Shown one piece after another: positions 53,151-61,409 of a stretch of 64,000 bases of DNA; position 1 is the first letter of the stretch; every line of letters begins with the position of its first letter. The translations under genes were made by a program, and so were the position numbers. Under the pieces are notes generated by a model. That model saw nothing but the letters and a program-made list of their open reading frames with translations, was not told the DNA's origin and made no database searches. Source of the stretch: Chryseosolibacter sp964532595 (GTDB lineage: Bacteria; Bacteroidota; Bacteroidia; Cytophagales; Cyclobacteriaceae); the NCBI GenBank assembly GCA_964532595.1, contig CAZHIQ010000005.1, forward strand, positions 1-64,000. The letters run 5' to 3'.

Positions 53151-53303
53151 ATGGACAACTATTACGATATTCTCGACGGCAGAAGAATGGACGAAGAATA
53201 CAGGCGTTCCTTCGATCGCACCCTCCGGCGCCTGCGCCTGGCCCTCCGAATCTGGCTTATTTCCCTCCTTGCGACAATGATCTGGTTTTCCTTCTCCTGT
53301 TAA
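53151..53303 (+). CDS. Small hypothetical single-pass membrane protein
   Basis: 50 codons from the ATG at 53151, bounded upstream by an in-frame TAG. The first 25 residues are charged (DEEYRRSFDRTLRRLRLALR) and the rest is one membrane helix (IWLISLLATMIWFSFSC). No family recognised. It ends 9 bp before the convergent M20 gene. Plausible but short. Confidence 0.4.
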   Translation: MDNYYDILDGRRMDEEYRRSFDRTLRRLRLALRIWLISLLATMIWFSFSC

Positions 53304-53311
53304 TTCTCCGA

Positions 53312-54637
53312 CTAACGGCGCGACGAGGGGACACCCTGGGCTCCATAGTCAAGAGTGAGATGCAAAAAGGCCTTTACACCTGTAATAAAGGCGCTTTCAT
53401 CAATCATAAAGTCGGGGGTGTGGTGCGATGGTGCGTTGGCCGCATCCACGTGAGGCGGTCGGGCTCCGACGAAGAAATACAAACCCGGGATCTCCTGCTG
53501 GAAAAAGGCAAAGTCTTCAGCACCCGTGTGCGGAGGTGTAATTGCTACTTTGTCTTCACCGGCTGCGCGCCGCAGTGAAGGCAACATGCGCTCGGTAAGA
53601 GCCGGATCATTGTAGGTTACGGGATAGCGTGCGCTGAACGGAATTTCAACTTCGACGGTGGCGCCGTGTGCCTCCGCTGTCTTCTCGGCGATTTGCTTTA
53701 TCCGCATCTTCAGAAATTTCTCGTCCTCTGCGCTCAACGCCCTGACCGTGCCGAGCATCTCCACCTGTTCAGGGATAATGTTGGAACGCACGCCGCCGTG
53801 AATCGCCCCTACAGTAACGACGCCGGCGTTCTGTGTCAAGTCGAGGTTGCGGCTGACAATTGTTTGCAGGTTGTTAATAATCTGGGCTGAGACCACAATA
53901 GGATCAACTGAGGACCAGGGTGCTGCCCCGTGTGCCTGACGGCCCTTTACCACAATCCGCATGTCATTTACACTGGCCATAATACCCCCCGGACGATAGG
54001 TGATTTGTCCCAGGTCGGTGTTGGCGCTAATGTGAAGGCCAAAAATGACGTCGGGACGAGGATTTTCGAGAACGCCCTCTTTTACCATAAGCTCGGCTCC
54101 CCCTTCCTCTCCTTTCGGAGCCCCTTCCTCAGCCGGCTGAAAAATGAACTTTACAGTACCTCTTAGTTCACTCTTTATACTTGTCAGGACTTCTGCCACG
54201 CCCATAAGTATGGCCATGTGCGAGTCATGGCCGCAGGCGTGCATAACACCAACTTCCTGACCGTTGAATTCCGCGCGCACTTTTGAGGCAAAAGGCAAAT
54301 CATTACGTTCAGTGACAGGTAGCGCGTCCATGTCTGCCCGCAGGGCAATTACTGGTCCGGGCTTCCCCCCTCTTAGCAAAGCAACCACACCGGTATGCGC
54401 CACGCCCGTCTGGACCTCCAAACCAAGGGAGCGGAGATGCTCCGCGATCCTCTCCGCCGTTTTTGTCTCGCGATTCGACAACTCGGGATACTGATGGAAG
54501 TGGCGGCGCCACTCTATTACCTTTGGCTCAATTTTCCTGGCTAGTTGATCGATCCGGGCCTGGTTCTTCGTCGATGATTGCGCATAGCCAGCAATGGCAA
54601 GTACAAATGCGAAAACAGTCAGTAGTCCTTTCTTCAT
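53312..54637 (-). CDS. Secreted M20 family amidohydrolase
   Basis: 441 residues from the ATG at 54637 (MKKGLLTVFAFVLAIAGYAQ, a signal peptide); ATGs at 54643 and 54673 are alternatives. The zinc-binding and catalytic residues are in MHACGHDSHMA, FQPAEEGAPKGEEGG, FGLHIS and the C-terminal HHTPDF. The dimerisation domain includes GRQAHGAAPW. Family members hydrolyse N-acyl amino acids (hippurate, N-acetyl-L-amino acid, IAA conjugates). Export to the periplasm is inferred from the signal. Confidence 0.94.
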   Translation of the reverse strand: MKKGLLTVFAFVLAIAGYAQSSTKNQARIDQLARKIEPKVIEWRRHFHQYPELSNRETKTAERIAEHLRSLGLEVQTGVAHTGVVALLRGGKPGPVIALRADMDALPVTERNDLPFASKVRAEFNGQEVGVMHACGHDSHMAILMGVAEVLTSIKSELRGTVKFIFQPAEEGAPKGEEGGAELMVKEGVLENPRPDVIFGLHISANTDLGQITYRPGGIMASVNDMRIVVKGRQAHGAAPWSSVDPIVVSAQIINNLQTIVSRNLDLTQNAGVVTVGAIHGGVRSNIIPEQVEMLGTVRALSAEDEKFLKMRIKQIAEKTAEAHGATVEVEIPFSARYPVTYNDPALTERMLPSLRRAAGEDKVAITPPHTGAEDFAFFQQEIPGLYFFVGARPPHVDAANAPSHHTPDFMIDESAFITGVKAFLHLTLDYGAQGVPSSRR

Positions 54638-54908
54638 TGTCATATGGCGATATGTGGGTCGGGCGGAAATCACCGCCCTTGGACATCAAGTTATATAAAA
54701 CCGTGGCGTCTCAAAATGCCGGAGACACATCTTTTGACAATTCATACTACTTGCGGTGTGATCAAGGTTGCCGAAACGATATGTTGATATTTCCCAGGGC
54801 ACGCATCCGGCTCCATAATTTTTCGGATATTTCCGTCTGTTCTTTCAACTCTGCGCTGCCACAATAGACGGAGTTGTGGTTCGTTGAGCATACTAAAAAC
54901 AGCACTGC

Positions 54909-55895
54909 GTGAGGTCTCTGGTCGTCCTTCTCTTTGTCGCATTGTCGGGTCATGCACAAATCCCGGTCGGCACCGATGCGCTGCTGTCAAGGCTTGTCGC
55001 TGGAAAAACCCTTCCCGAAAAGTTACTCAGCACCCGATCAGTGGCCTTTTATCCTCACACTATGACGACGAAGGAGTTGGAAAAGGCCCAGGAATCGTTC
55101 GCGCGTTCGGGTATCGATGTCGTCCTTTATCTTGATAGCGACTTGCTCGCCGCCGGACGGGATCCGTCTGTAGCGCTGGCCCAGTATCTCAACGGGCGGG
55201 AAATTGAAAGTCTTCTCATTTTTCGAAAGAGAAACAGTCAGTATTCACTTTATGTCGTGCCGTACAACCGCATGGCCGACTTCTTTCCCGAAGGCCAGGT
55301 ATCATGGTATGCGGAACATGTCCGCCTTGACCCCTTGCTTCATCAGCTCTATCTGGCTACAAACAGCGCTGGCCTCAAACGGACCAACATGCTGATTAAC
55401 GAAAGCCCCGAGCTCGCTATGCCTGTTAACATTTTCCGACGGAACCGGTCGGAGTTTTTTGCGATAGATCTTAAAGTCGACCCCCTGGCAGCGCCGTTGT
55501 TTGGCAATCCAGTTATGGATAGCGCATTGGTCGATATCATGAAGATGTATCCCTACAAACTGAAGTTTACGGACTCGGGACTCGCCGAAGGTCAGATCCG
55601 TCGCGACGGCTCTTACTACGTCCTGCGGTTCATTTACGCACGCGCACGACTGGCATATCAACTCATGGGCTACGGGAACGCACCGGGTGGCAACGCTATC
55701 GTGTCTGTCGCCTGGAATGGCGACAATCCCGAACTGAACAGCATCGCTGACGACGCCTATGTCTACAAGTTCTACTTCAAGCACATCGACTCCGGCAACA
55801 TCTTCCTGGGGACAAAGTGGGATGCTGATGAATCCTGGGAGCAAGCGCTAATCAACCAGCTAAAGGCTTTTCGAGCGGAGTTGAGAATAAATTAA
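54909..55895 (+). CDS. Hypothetical secreted protein
   Basis: 328 residues from a GTG at 54909, which opens directly into a signal peptide (RSLVVLLFVALSGHAQ). No ATG is available upstream in frame. The mature part mixes alpha and beta with FYPHTMTTKELEKAQESFARSG, IESLLIFRKRNSQYSLYVVPYN and a C-terminal YKFYFKHIDSGNIFLGTKWD. I do not recognise a family. It stands alone with 270 bp upstream and 70 bp downstream. Confidence 0.82.
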   Translation: MRSLVVLLFVALSGHAQIPVGTDALLSRLVAGKTLPEKLLSTRSVAFYPHTMTTKELEKAQESFARSGIDVVLYLDSDLLAAGRDPSVALAQYLNGREIESLLIFRKRNSQYSLYVVPYNRMADFFPEGQVSWYAEHVRLDPLLHQLYLATNSAGLKRTNMLINESPELAMPVNIFRRNRSEFFAIDLKVDPLAAPLFGNPVMDSALVDIMKMYPYKLKFTDSGLAEGQIRRDGSYYVLRFIYARARLAYQLMGYGNAPGGNAIVSVAWNGDNPELNSIADDAYVYKFYFKHIDSGNIFLGTKWDADESWEQALINQLKAFRAELRIN

Positions 55896-55968
55896 AAGTG
55901 ACGGAACCTGCTGACATAGTGTTGTCAGTCGCCATGTTTTCTTTTGTCAGGTTCTTATCCCTCACGTC

Positions 55969-56355
55969 ATGTCTGAAACAGTCTATACTCCGTCATTCTT
56001 CGACGTCTTGTGCCCAATCCTTAAACAGCACCTTCCGCATTTTGAGGAGTTCGAATTTATTGTCCGTGTCTTTAACAACGCGTGGCCGGATTTGCCTTTT
56101 CACGAGCGAGCAGACCAGGTAGCCCGCAGTCTCCATCCATTTATGCCCGGCAACTTTCAAGACGCGGCCAACATCCTTCTGGCGATCGCTCAGCAGCTTT
56201 TTGGAGCTGAGGGCCGTCCGACGCCGGAGGGCGAGTTTCTTCGCGCCTACGTTCTCCGCTATGGAGGGGCTTATCGCGACGTTATTTCCAAGGTCCTGGA
56301 GGAATTGTCGTCGTTAATCGAAAGGAATGAATTTTCTCCTGCCGCTGTAGCTTGA
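55969..56355 (+). CDS. Short AlkC-like DNA alkylation repair N-terminal protein
   Basis: 128 residues, all helical. HLPHFEEFEFIVRVFNNAWPDLPFHERADQVARSLHPFMP and NFQDAANILL follow the pattern of the first HEAT-like helices of AlkC/AlkD-type glycosylases (usually about 240-370 residues). Only the N-terminal part is present, and the catalytic Asp region is missing. It may be a truncated relic or a free-standing helical-repeat protein. It ends 10 bp before the convergent MBL gene. Confidence 0.6.
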   Translation: MSETVYTPSFFDVLCPILKQHLPHFEEFEFIVRVFNNAWPDLPFHERADQVARSLHPFMPGNFQDAANILLAIAQQLFGAEGRPTPEGEFLRAYVLRYGGAYRDVISKVLEELSSLIERNEFSPAAVA

Positions 56356-56365
56356 ACGATAACCG

Positions 56366-57415
56366 TTAGTCAAATACCCGGTAATCGCCTTCTTTCATCA
56401 CAATAAATTCTTCGTCCGGAACTCCCAGAGTCTCCAATGCCGACCTCAAATCGTTTACCGGGTCTTCGGCACCATCATCTGCCAGCGGAAAAGTACCAAA
56501 ATGGATGGCGATAGTATTTTTTGCGCGGAGGTCTTTGTGAATTCTCACGGCTTCAAGAGGTGAGGTGTGGATAGGAGACATAAACCACTCCGGTTTATAG
56601 GCACCAATAGGGAGCATGGCAACATGTATTTCTCCTGCCTCAGTCGCTATATCGCGGAACATGCGCTCATTGTAGCCTGTGTCGCCCGCAAAGTAGATGT
56701 TGCCGGCACTGGTTCGAAGGAGGAACCCACACCACAAGGTGGCGTCGCGGTCAAACATTCCCCGCCCGGAGAAGTGCTGCGCGGGCACGGCCTGGATCGT
56801 AACCCCATTGCCGAGGTCTTGTTTCTGCCACCAGTCGAGCTCAGCTACGTTGATGAATCCGCGTTTATCGAGAAAAGCTTTCACCCCCAACGGTACTACA
56901 AAGGCCGGATGATGGCCCCCCGCAAGCCATCGCAGGGTGTTTTCGTCGAGGTGGTCATAGTGATTATGACTGATCGCTACAACGTGGATAGGGGGTAGAT
57001 CTTCAAACCTGATTCCGGGCATTCGCATCCTCCGAGGCCCTGCCCAGGAAACCGGGCTGACACGTTTTGACCAGACAGGATCTGTGAGGATATTGATCCC
57101 GTCGACCTGAATCAGAAATGTCGAATGGTTAACAAACGTGATACGAAGGCCTTCTTTGAAATGACTCAACGGGTGCTTGCCGTAGTTTTCAACCGTATCC
57201 TCCTGCCAGGTCCCAGGCTGGCGGTCCATTGCCCAGCGCAACACAGCACCGAAACCCTTTGATTTTACCCCGTCATAGTTGCTGAACACTTTGCCGTTGA
57301 AATGATCGGACGCGGGGCCTCGATAGCCCGGGGCAGTAAAAATCGCTCCCAGCGTCAACACGGTGAGAACAGCGGCAATGACAAAGACACCTAAGAACCC
57401 TGCGACGGTATACAT
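56366..57415 (-). CDS. MBL fold metallo-hydrolase (NAPE-PLD/UlaG-like)
   Basis: 349 residues. An N-terminal membrane segment (FLGVFVIAAVLTVLTLGAIF) is followed by a metallo-beta-lactamase domain: FVNHSTFLIQVDGINILTDP, the metal motif SHNHYDHLD, FAGDTGYNE with the bridging Asp, and a final HFGTFPLADD. The layout matches the NAPE-PLD group of phosphodiesterases, which act on N-acyl phosphatidylethanolamines. The lipid substrate is inferred. A terminator separates it from the upstream genes. Confidence 0.92.
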   Translation of the reverse strand: MYTVAGFLGVFVIAAVLTVLTLGAIFTAPGYRGPASDHFNGKVFSNYDGVKSKGFGAVLRWAMDRQPGTWQEDTVENYGKHPLSHFKEGLRITFVNHSTFLIQVDGINILTDPVWSKRVSPVSWAGPRRMRMPGIRFEDLPPIHVVAISHNHYDHLDENTLRWLAGGHHPAFVVPLGVKAFLDKRGFINVAELDWWQKQDLGNGVTIQAVPAQHFSGRGMFDRDATLWCGFLLRTSAGNIYFAGDTGYNERMFRDIATEAGEIHVAMLPIGAYKPEWFMSPIHTSPLEAVRIHKDLRAKNTIAIHFGTFPLADDGAEDPVNDLRSALETLGVPDEEFIVMKEGDYRVFD

Positions 57416-57425
57416 ATCTTATAAT

Positions 57426-57454
57426 AAAAAAGGAGTCGTAAGAGACTCCCTTTT
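57426..57454 (-). terminator. Intrinsic terminator of the secreted paralogue pair
   Basis: On the minus strand GGAGTC (plus a bulged G) pairs with GACTCC across a six-base loop, followed by six T. The flanking A4/T4 bases extend the stem. It lies between the end of the 57473-58069 gene and the MBL gene. Confidence 0.8.
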
Positions 57455-57472
57455 ATTGTAGTTCGACAAATA

Positions 57473-58069
57473 TCACTGAACGAGCTTTGTAATCTCTGCA
57501 ACGGGAATGGTATTGGCCAATTTGATGACTTCATCCTCCGTGGTGTTAGGAGCGGTAAACGTAAGCAACGTACTGCCCAGCGGAACCTGGAGGGTATAAT
57601 CCGTTACTTTGCGTTCTTCGTCGACCGACTTCTGCAGCATGGCCTTGTAGCCACTTATGCGGACCACCTTTTGAGTGCCGTCACCCGAGTTTGCCACAAA
57701 CGGAAGTGACAGGAAGGCATTAATGGTGGCGACCATCGGTGAGTTTCCGATGAGGTCCAGATTATAAAGCTTCTCGCCTGAACCGTATTCCCGATGGATC
57801 ATGACACCCGCAAAGCCTGCGTTGGCCGTGACGTTGTCATTCGCCACGTTCGCATTGTGGGCCCCCATTTTAGTTGGCAGCACTTTCAACACTTCCTGTC
57901 CGATCATCATATCGATATCAGTAAGCATTTGTTGCATGGCAAAGCGAGCTTCTTCAAGATTTCCCGACGCGTAAGCTGTCTGCGCTGTAGACAGATTCTT
58001 ATCAAAATCCTGCGCCTGGGCGCCAAGAAAAATTACGGAGAGAACAATAAGAGTGAATATCTTTTTCAT
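57473..58069 (-). CDS. Hypothetical secreted protein (paralogue B)
   Basis: 198 residues from the ATG at 58069; an upstream ATG at 58111 would overlap the neighbouring gene. Signal peptide KKIFTLIVLSVIFLGAQAQ. An amphipathic helix (YASGNLEEARFAMQQMLTDI) leads to MIGQEVLKVLP and a beta-rich half ending in a domain with YTLQVPLGSTLLTF. It shares this layout with the upstream gene at 58101-58907, where the matching motifs are ARYAIQQAMLGVEMEIGQKVL and YKLSVPLGQTSLLVW. I know no named family. The two are 31 bp apart and followed by a terminator, so they form a two-gene operon. Confidence 0.85.
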   Translation of the reverse strand: MKKIFTLIVLSVIFLGAQAQDFDKNLSTAQTAYASGNLEEARFAMQQMLTDIDMMIGQEVLKVLPTKMGAHNANVANDNVTANAGFAGVMIHREYGSGEKLYNLDLIGNSPMVATINAFLSLPFVANSGDGTQKVVRISGYKAMLQKSVDEERKVTDYTLQVPLGSTLLTFTAPNTTEDEVIKLANTIPVAEITKLVQ

Positions 58070-58100
58070 GTGTGTTCTGTTTAGAAGCATTTCCGGGGAC

Positions 58101-58907
58101 TTACTTTTCACCCAGCATTTTCATGATACCATCGATGTCGAACGCTTCCGCTGCCGACATCATTTCCTGTTCGCTGGCGAAGTTAATACCTTCCCATACG
58201 AGAAGCGACGTCTGTCCCAACGGCACACTGAGTTTGTATCCGCTCGAGTCGTCGTACTCAATGATACCACGATGTCCCTTTACTTTGGTGTGCTTCCAGT
58301 TTTGTTGACCATTGGTGGTCTGCGCATAACCTCCGCTAGCGAGGTACATGTTAACCGCAGCCATCATCATTGAGTTGTTGGCGACCATTGCACGAAGCTC
58401 CTGGTCTCCTTTTGCGTACTCTCGCTGAATGGTCAATCCGGCCCAGCCATAACCTGTACTCGTCACCTGATCAGACTCTGCGATTCTATCAAGCCCCTTA
58501 ACAGACGCAGGCATAGTAGCGAGCACCTTTTGTCCTATTTCCATTTCCACTCCAAGCATCGCCTGCTGAATCGCATAACGAGCCTGGCCGTAGCTTTTGG
58601 ATTTGAATGACTTGTCGGCGTCGGCAAGATTGCTTTTTACATCCGGAGGTGTGCTCACCAGTCCGCCTCCCGTTTTGTTTTGGGCACGACTGCGGCTTTC
58701 CGATGTTCCGGAGTTAGTCGAGGAAGATGGCGTCGACTCAGATGGCTGGCCGTCGTCAATGCCAATTTTCTCATCCACTTTTTTTTCCAATGCCTTGGAG
58801 GCAGCTTCGTTGGCCTTTTGTTTAAGTTTTCCCACAAGACCCTGTGCGTTGGCAGGGGTGCTTAAAGCGACAACTGCCAGGCATACGACTAGAAATTTGT
58901 ATTTCAT
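58101..58907 (-). CDS. Hypothetical secreted protein (paralogue A)
   Basis: 268 residues from the ATG at 58907 (MKYKFLVVCLAVVALSTPANAQ); an earlier ATG at 58985 would add 26 residues without signal character. After the signal there is a Lys/Ala-rich helix (LKQKANEAASKALEKKVDEK), a low-complexity Ser/Thr linker of about 40 residues and then the domain shared with the next gene. The core is ARYAIQQAMLGVEMEIGQKVL and YKLSVPLGQTSLLVW. It is longer than its paralogue only by the N-terminal helix and linker. Function unknown; periplasmic or surface localisation is inferred. Confidence 0.85.
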   Translation of the reverse strand: MKYKFLVVCLAVVALSTPANAQGLVGKLKQKANEAASKALEKKVDEKIGIDDGQPSESTPSSSTNSGTSESRSRAQNKTGGGLVSTPPDVKSNLADADKSFKSKSYGQARYAIQQAMLGVEMEIGQKVLATMPASVKGLDRIAESDQVTSTGYGWAGLTIQREYAKGDQELRAMVANNSMMMAAVNMYLASGGYAQTTNGQQNWKHTKVKGHRGIIEYDDSSGYKLSVPLGQTSLLVWEGINFASEQEMMSAAEAFDIDGIMKMLGEK

Positions 58908-59083
58908 AAAATCATGCGTGATTATCTTGCCAAAATACGCATTTATACGATCGCGTATTCGATTGAAGAAAAATTTACCTGACAATGGAAGGCGGTTGCC
59001 AGCCCCTCCCCGACGTACAGGATAAGAGCGTTATACGACTTTCCGGCCGTCAGGGATTCACTAACACATAAGACGCGTAGTAA

Positions 59084-59091
59084 TATTTTTG
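59084..59091 (+). promoter_or_regulatory. Putative -7 box of the TfoX-like gene
   Basis: TATTTTTG, an exact TAnnTTTG match, ends six bases before the ATG at 59097. No -33 TTG is seen. Confidence 0.35.
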
Positions 59092-59096
59092 TAGCA

Positions 59097-59474
59097 ATGG
59101 GATCGGAAAAGAAAATGCCGTTCGCGTTTGTGCTTGACTACCTCCACACGCGGGAGCCAATCGTCCGGCCAATGTTTGGATCGTTCGCCGTCTACATACA
59201 GGATAAACTCGTGCTGGTACTCCGGAAACGGACAACGCACCCCCGCGACAACGGCGTTTGGCTGGCTACGTCGCACGAACACCATGAAAGTTTGCATTCG
59301 ATTTTTCCGTACCTCCGTCCGGTCTTCCTTTTGGGCAATAAGCCATCGGCGTGGCGTAACATCCCCGACGATGCTCCGGATTTTGAGGAAGCTGTAATAA
59401 TGGCCTGTGAGCTAATCGGCCAAAACGATCCCAGGATTGGGGTTTTTCCGCGAAAACGCTCTAGGAAGCGCTAA
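59097..59474 (+). CDS. TfoX/Sxy N-terminal-like protein
   Basis: 125 residues with no signal peptide. YLHTREPIVRPMFGSFAVYIQDKLVLVLRKR resembles the N-terminal domain of TfoX/Sxy (RPMFG..AVY..EK..L). The C-terminus is basic (FPRKRSRKR). The family fold is known but its biochemical role is not. It may be a small DNA- or protein-interacting protein. Its last 14 bases overlap the end of the convergent lipoprotein gene. Confidence 0.6.
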   Translation: MGSEKKMPFAFVLDYLHTREPIVRPMFGSFAVYIQDKLVLVLRKRTTHPRDNGVWLATSHEHHESLHSIFPYLRPVFLLGNKPSAWRNIPDDAPDFEEAVIMACELIGQNDPRIGVFPRKRSRKR

Positions 59475-60162
59475 AGACCACCTGAATTTTTCTAAGAAAG
59501 ACTGTGGTTGTAGCCCGGGCGTTAGAATCTATCCCGACCACCAACCATATATCACCGTGATTGTTGGTTCGCGCCACATACCTCGAGTTGGCCATCGTGT
59601 TATTGAGGTTGAGCAAGAGGTAATTGTTGGCTTTCATGCCTTCGAAGATGTCGCCCAGCAAAATCATGTCCTCCCCCGACTGATTGTATTCGCCCTTGTC
59701 AATGTTCAGACGATAATACCCATCTTCTATGACGCTCTTCGGCTCGGTGTGGGTAGCCCCTGCTTTTAAGAAGACCGACCCCGAGGCCTGTCTCATGTCA
59801 AGTTGCGAGGCCAGGTCAACATTGAACGTCACCGTATAATTCGTGTTGGCTTTAAGTCCGGTGACCTTTCTTTTGACGTACATAAACAGCTCCCCGCTAA
59901 TATTGTTGCCCGAAAGCATATACGAGCGCCTGCTGATTACCGACTCCTCTGAAAGATCATCGGTGTAGGCGGCGTTCACCTGGAACTCATCCGCTTTCCC
60001 CTCGTCAGCCGGAAGTTCAGCAAAATCCGCAATCCAGCCATGATCGCTATCGCTAAAATCGTATTCGTGCACCAACAGCGACAGAGGCACTTCTGCTTCC
60101 TGTTTCACACAACCGGCCAGCACCAGACTAAGAACTACGACAACAACACTCGCGGGCTTCAT
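59461..60162 (-). CDS. Hypothetical lipoprotein with beta-sandwich-like domain
   Basis: 233 residues. MKPASVVVVVLSLVLAGC is a lipoprotein signal (C18). The mature part is mostly beta-strand (YDFSDSDHGWIADFAELP, ELFMYVKRKVTGLKANTNYTVTFNVDLAS, and a final IWLVVGIDSNARATTTVFLRKIQVVF). This is reminiscent of a carbohydrate-binding-module-like jelly roll. No family recognised. It lies 66 bp downstream of the redoxin-like gene on the same strand. Confidence 0.8.
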   Translation of the reverse strand: MKPASVVVVVLSLVLAGCVKQEAEVPLSLLVHEYDFSDSDHGWIADFAELPADEGKADEFQVNAAYTDDLSEESVISRRSYMLSGNNISGELFMYVKRKVTGLKANTNYTVTFNVDLASQLDMRQASGSVFLKAGATHTEPKSVIEDGYYRLNIDKGEYNQSGEDMILLGDIFEGMKANNYLLLNLNNTMANSRYVARTNNHGDIWLVVGIDSNARATTTVFLRKIQVVFSAS

Positions 60163-60228
60163 AACATATTGGCTTACTTCTCTATAGACACGTTCGCCGT
60201 CTGTTTGGTTGCAACGCCCGAGGCAAGG

Positions 60229-60777
60229 TTATTCGATAACCTCCTCGATTGCATCCATCTTAGTCGGCGTGTATTTTCCAGAAGTAGCGTACACAATCTT
60301 TCCGTCGCCATCGAGAACAAAGAAATAGGGTATATCCTTCTTCTCGAAATCGAGCGCCTGCTTGTACGGCTTCAGGTCGCCCTTATAAAACAGAACGTAG
60401 GGAAGCAGCTTCGGATCAATGTTCTTGGCTGCCTTCCGCTTGGCTGTTCCGGTCGCGGCCGCATTTACCCCGGTAAACATTGGAATGAAGTAGACGTTAA
60501 CATCGTAGGCAAATCCCGAGAAAAGTCCCCCTTCCGGTTTCTGAATGAACTTGCTGTATACGGGTTGAAACCACGTATTTAGCTCTCCTTCCGACTTTTT
60601 GGAGTAGGCAAGACCGATGAGCGTGTATTTGCCCCGGGTGTGATCAGGGATGACTACCTTTTCATCATCGACAGTCTCCGCTGTCATTTCGGGGAACGTT
60701 TTTCCGGTTACCTGTGCCCATACTGCCGCGTGAAGGGCCGCTACAAGCGACAGGGTTATCATTGCATTCTTGATCAT
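60229..60777 (-). CDS. Exported thioredoxin-fold protein without CxxC
   Basis: 182 residues with signal peptide (MITLSLVAALHAAVWAQ). KTFPEMTAETVDDEKVVIPDH and GKYTLIGLAYSKKSEGELNTWF follow the redoxin pattern, and IPYFFVLDGDGKIVYATSGKY is the usual C-terminal strand. Where the redox CxxC should lie there is Y-SKKSEG, and the mature protein has no cysteine. It cannot act as a thiol oxidoreductase; a binding or assembly-factor role is inferred. Confidence 0.75.
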   Translation of the reverse strand: MIKNAMITLSLVAALHAAVWAQVTGKTFPEMTAETVDDEKVVIPDHTRGKYTLIGLAYSKKSEGELNTWFQPVYSKFIQKPEGGLFSGFAYDVNVYFIPMFTGVNAAATGTAKRKAAKNIDPKLLPYVLFYKGDLKPYKQALDFEKKDIPYFFVLDGDGKIVYATSGKYTPTKMDAIEEVIE

Positions 60778-60787
60778 TATTCTATGT

Positions 60788-61399
60788 TTATATCTGTTCG
60801 TCCGTTGTGATCCAGTGGCTTATTTCATCGATCGGCTTCCGCTTTGGCGTAATTTCGTCTCTTTTGCGCGGCACGCCAAGATGGAAGAATCCGATCAGCG
60901 TATCGTCTTCTTCCAGGCCGAAAAATTCCTTCGCTTCTTCGTAATACGTAATACCGCCAGTACTCAAATATCCGCCTACTCCATACGCCGTAGCGGTCAG
61001 GTACATATTCTGAACAGCACAAAACACCGCCCCGACCTCTTCTATCGCCGGAACGCTCTTGTTTTTGTCGCGCATCATTAGCACAGCTATAATATGGGAT
61101 GAAAGGAGCGGCTTCCGCAAAAGTTTGTCATAGGTGGCCTGATTAAATGTTCCGGCTGCCTCGTTAACCTTTTTGTACAATTCTGCCTGGGAACGGGCAA
61201 AAGCCTTCAGACCATCCCCTGTGAAAACCAAAAACCGCCACGGTTGTGTCATTTTGTGGGTAGGAGCCCAGCGGGCATTGTCAATGATGCGTCTGACGAT
61301 TTCATCGTCGATGCGCTCTCCGGTGTAGTCACCGCTAAAAACGGAGCGCCGCTTTTGCAGCAGTGTGTTCACCTGCTCGGGGGTCGGAAATTGACTCAT
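60788..61399 (-). CDS. Nitroreductase family protein
   Basis: 203 residues from the ATG at 61399 (MSQFPTPEQVNTLLQKRRSVF); an ATG at 61444 would overlap the amidohydrolase gene. FMN-binding motifs RRSVFSGDY, ARWAPTHKMTQPWRFLVF and GVGGYLSTGG are present, with a C-terminal FFHLGVPRKRDE. Similar to single-domain YdjA-type enzymes, which reduce nitro or quinone compounds with NAD(P)H. It ends 11 bp before the redoxin-like gene's start. Confidence 0.93.
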   Translation of the reverse strand: MSQFPTPEQVNTLLQKRRSVFSGDYTGERIDDEIVRRIIDNARWAPTHKMTQPWRFLVFTGDGLKAFARSQAELYKKVNEAAGTFNQATYDKLLRKPLLSSHIIAVLMMRDKNKSVPAIEEVGAVFCAVQNMYLTATAYGVGGYLSTGGITYYEEAKEFFGLEEDDTLIGFFHLGVPRKRDEITPKRKPIDEISHWITTDEQI

Positions 61400-61409
61400 T
61401 TTCTTGTTT

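Noticed and set aside
52972..53280. 102-codon plus-strand frame in the gap upstream of degP
   Set aside because: No signal, domain or conserved motif; it overlaps GC-rich inverted repeats and a better small-protein candidate in another frame.
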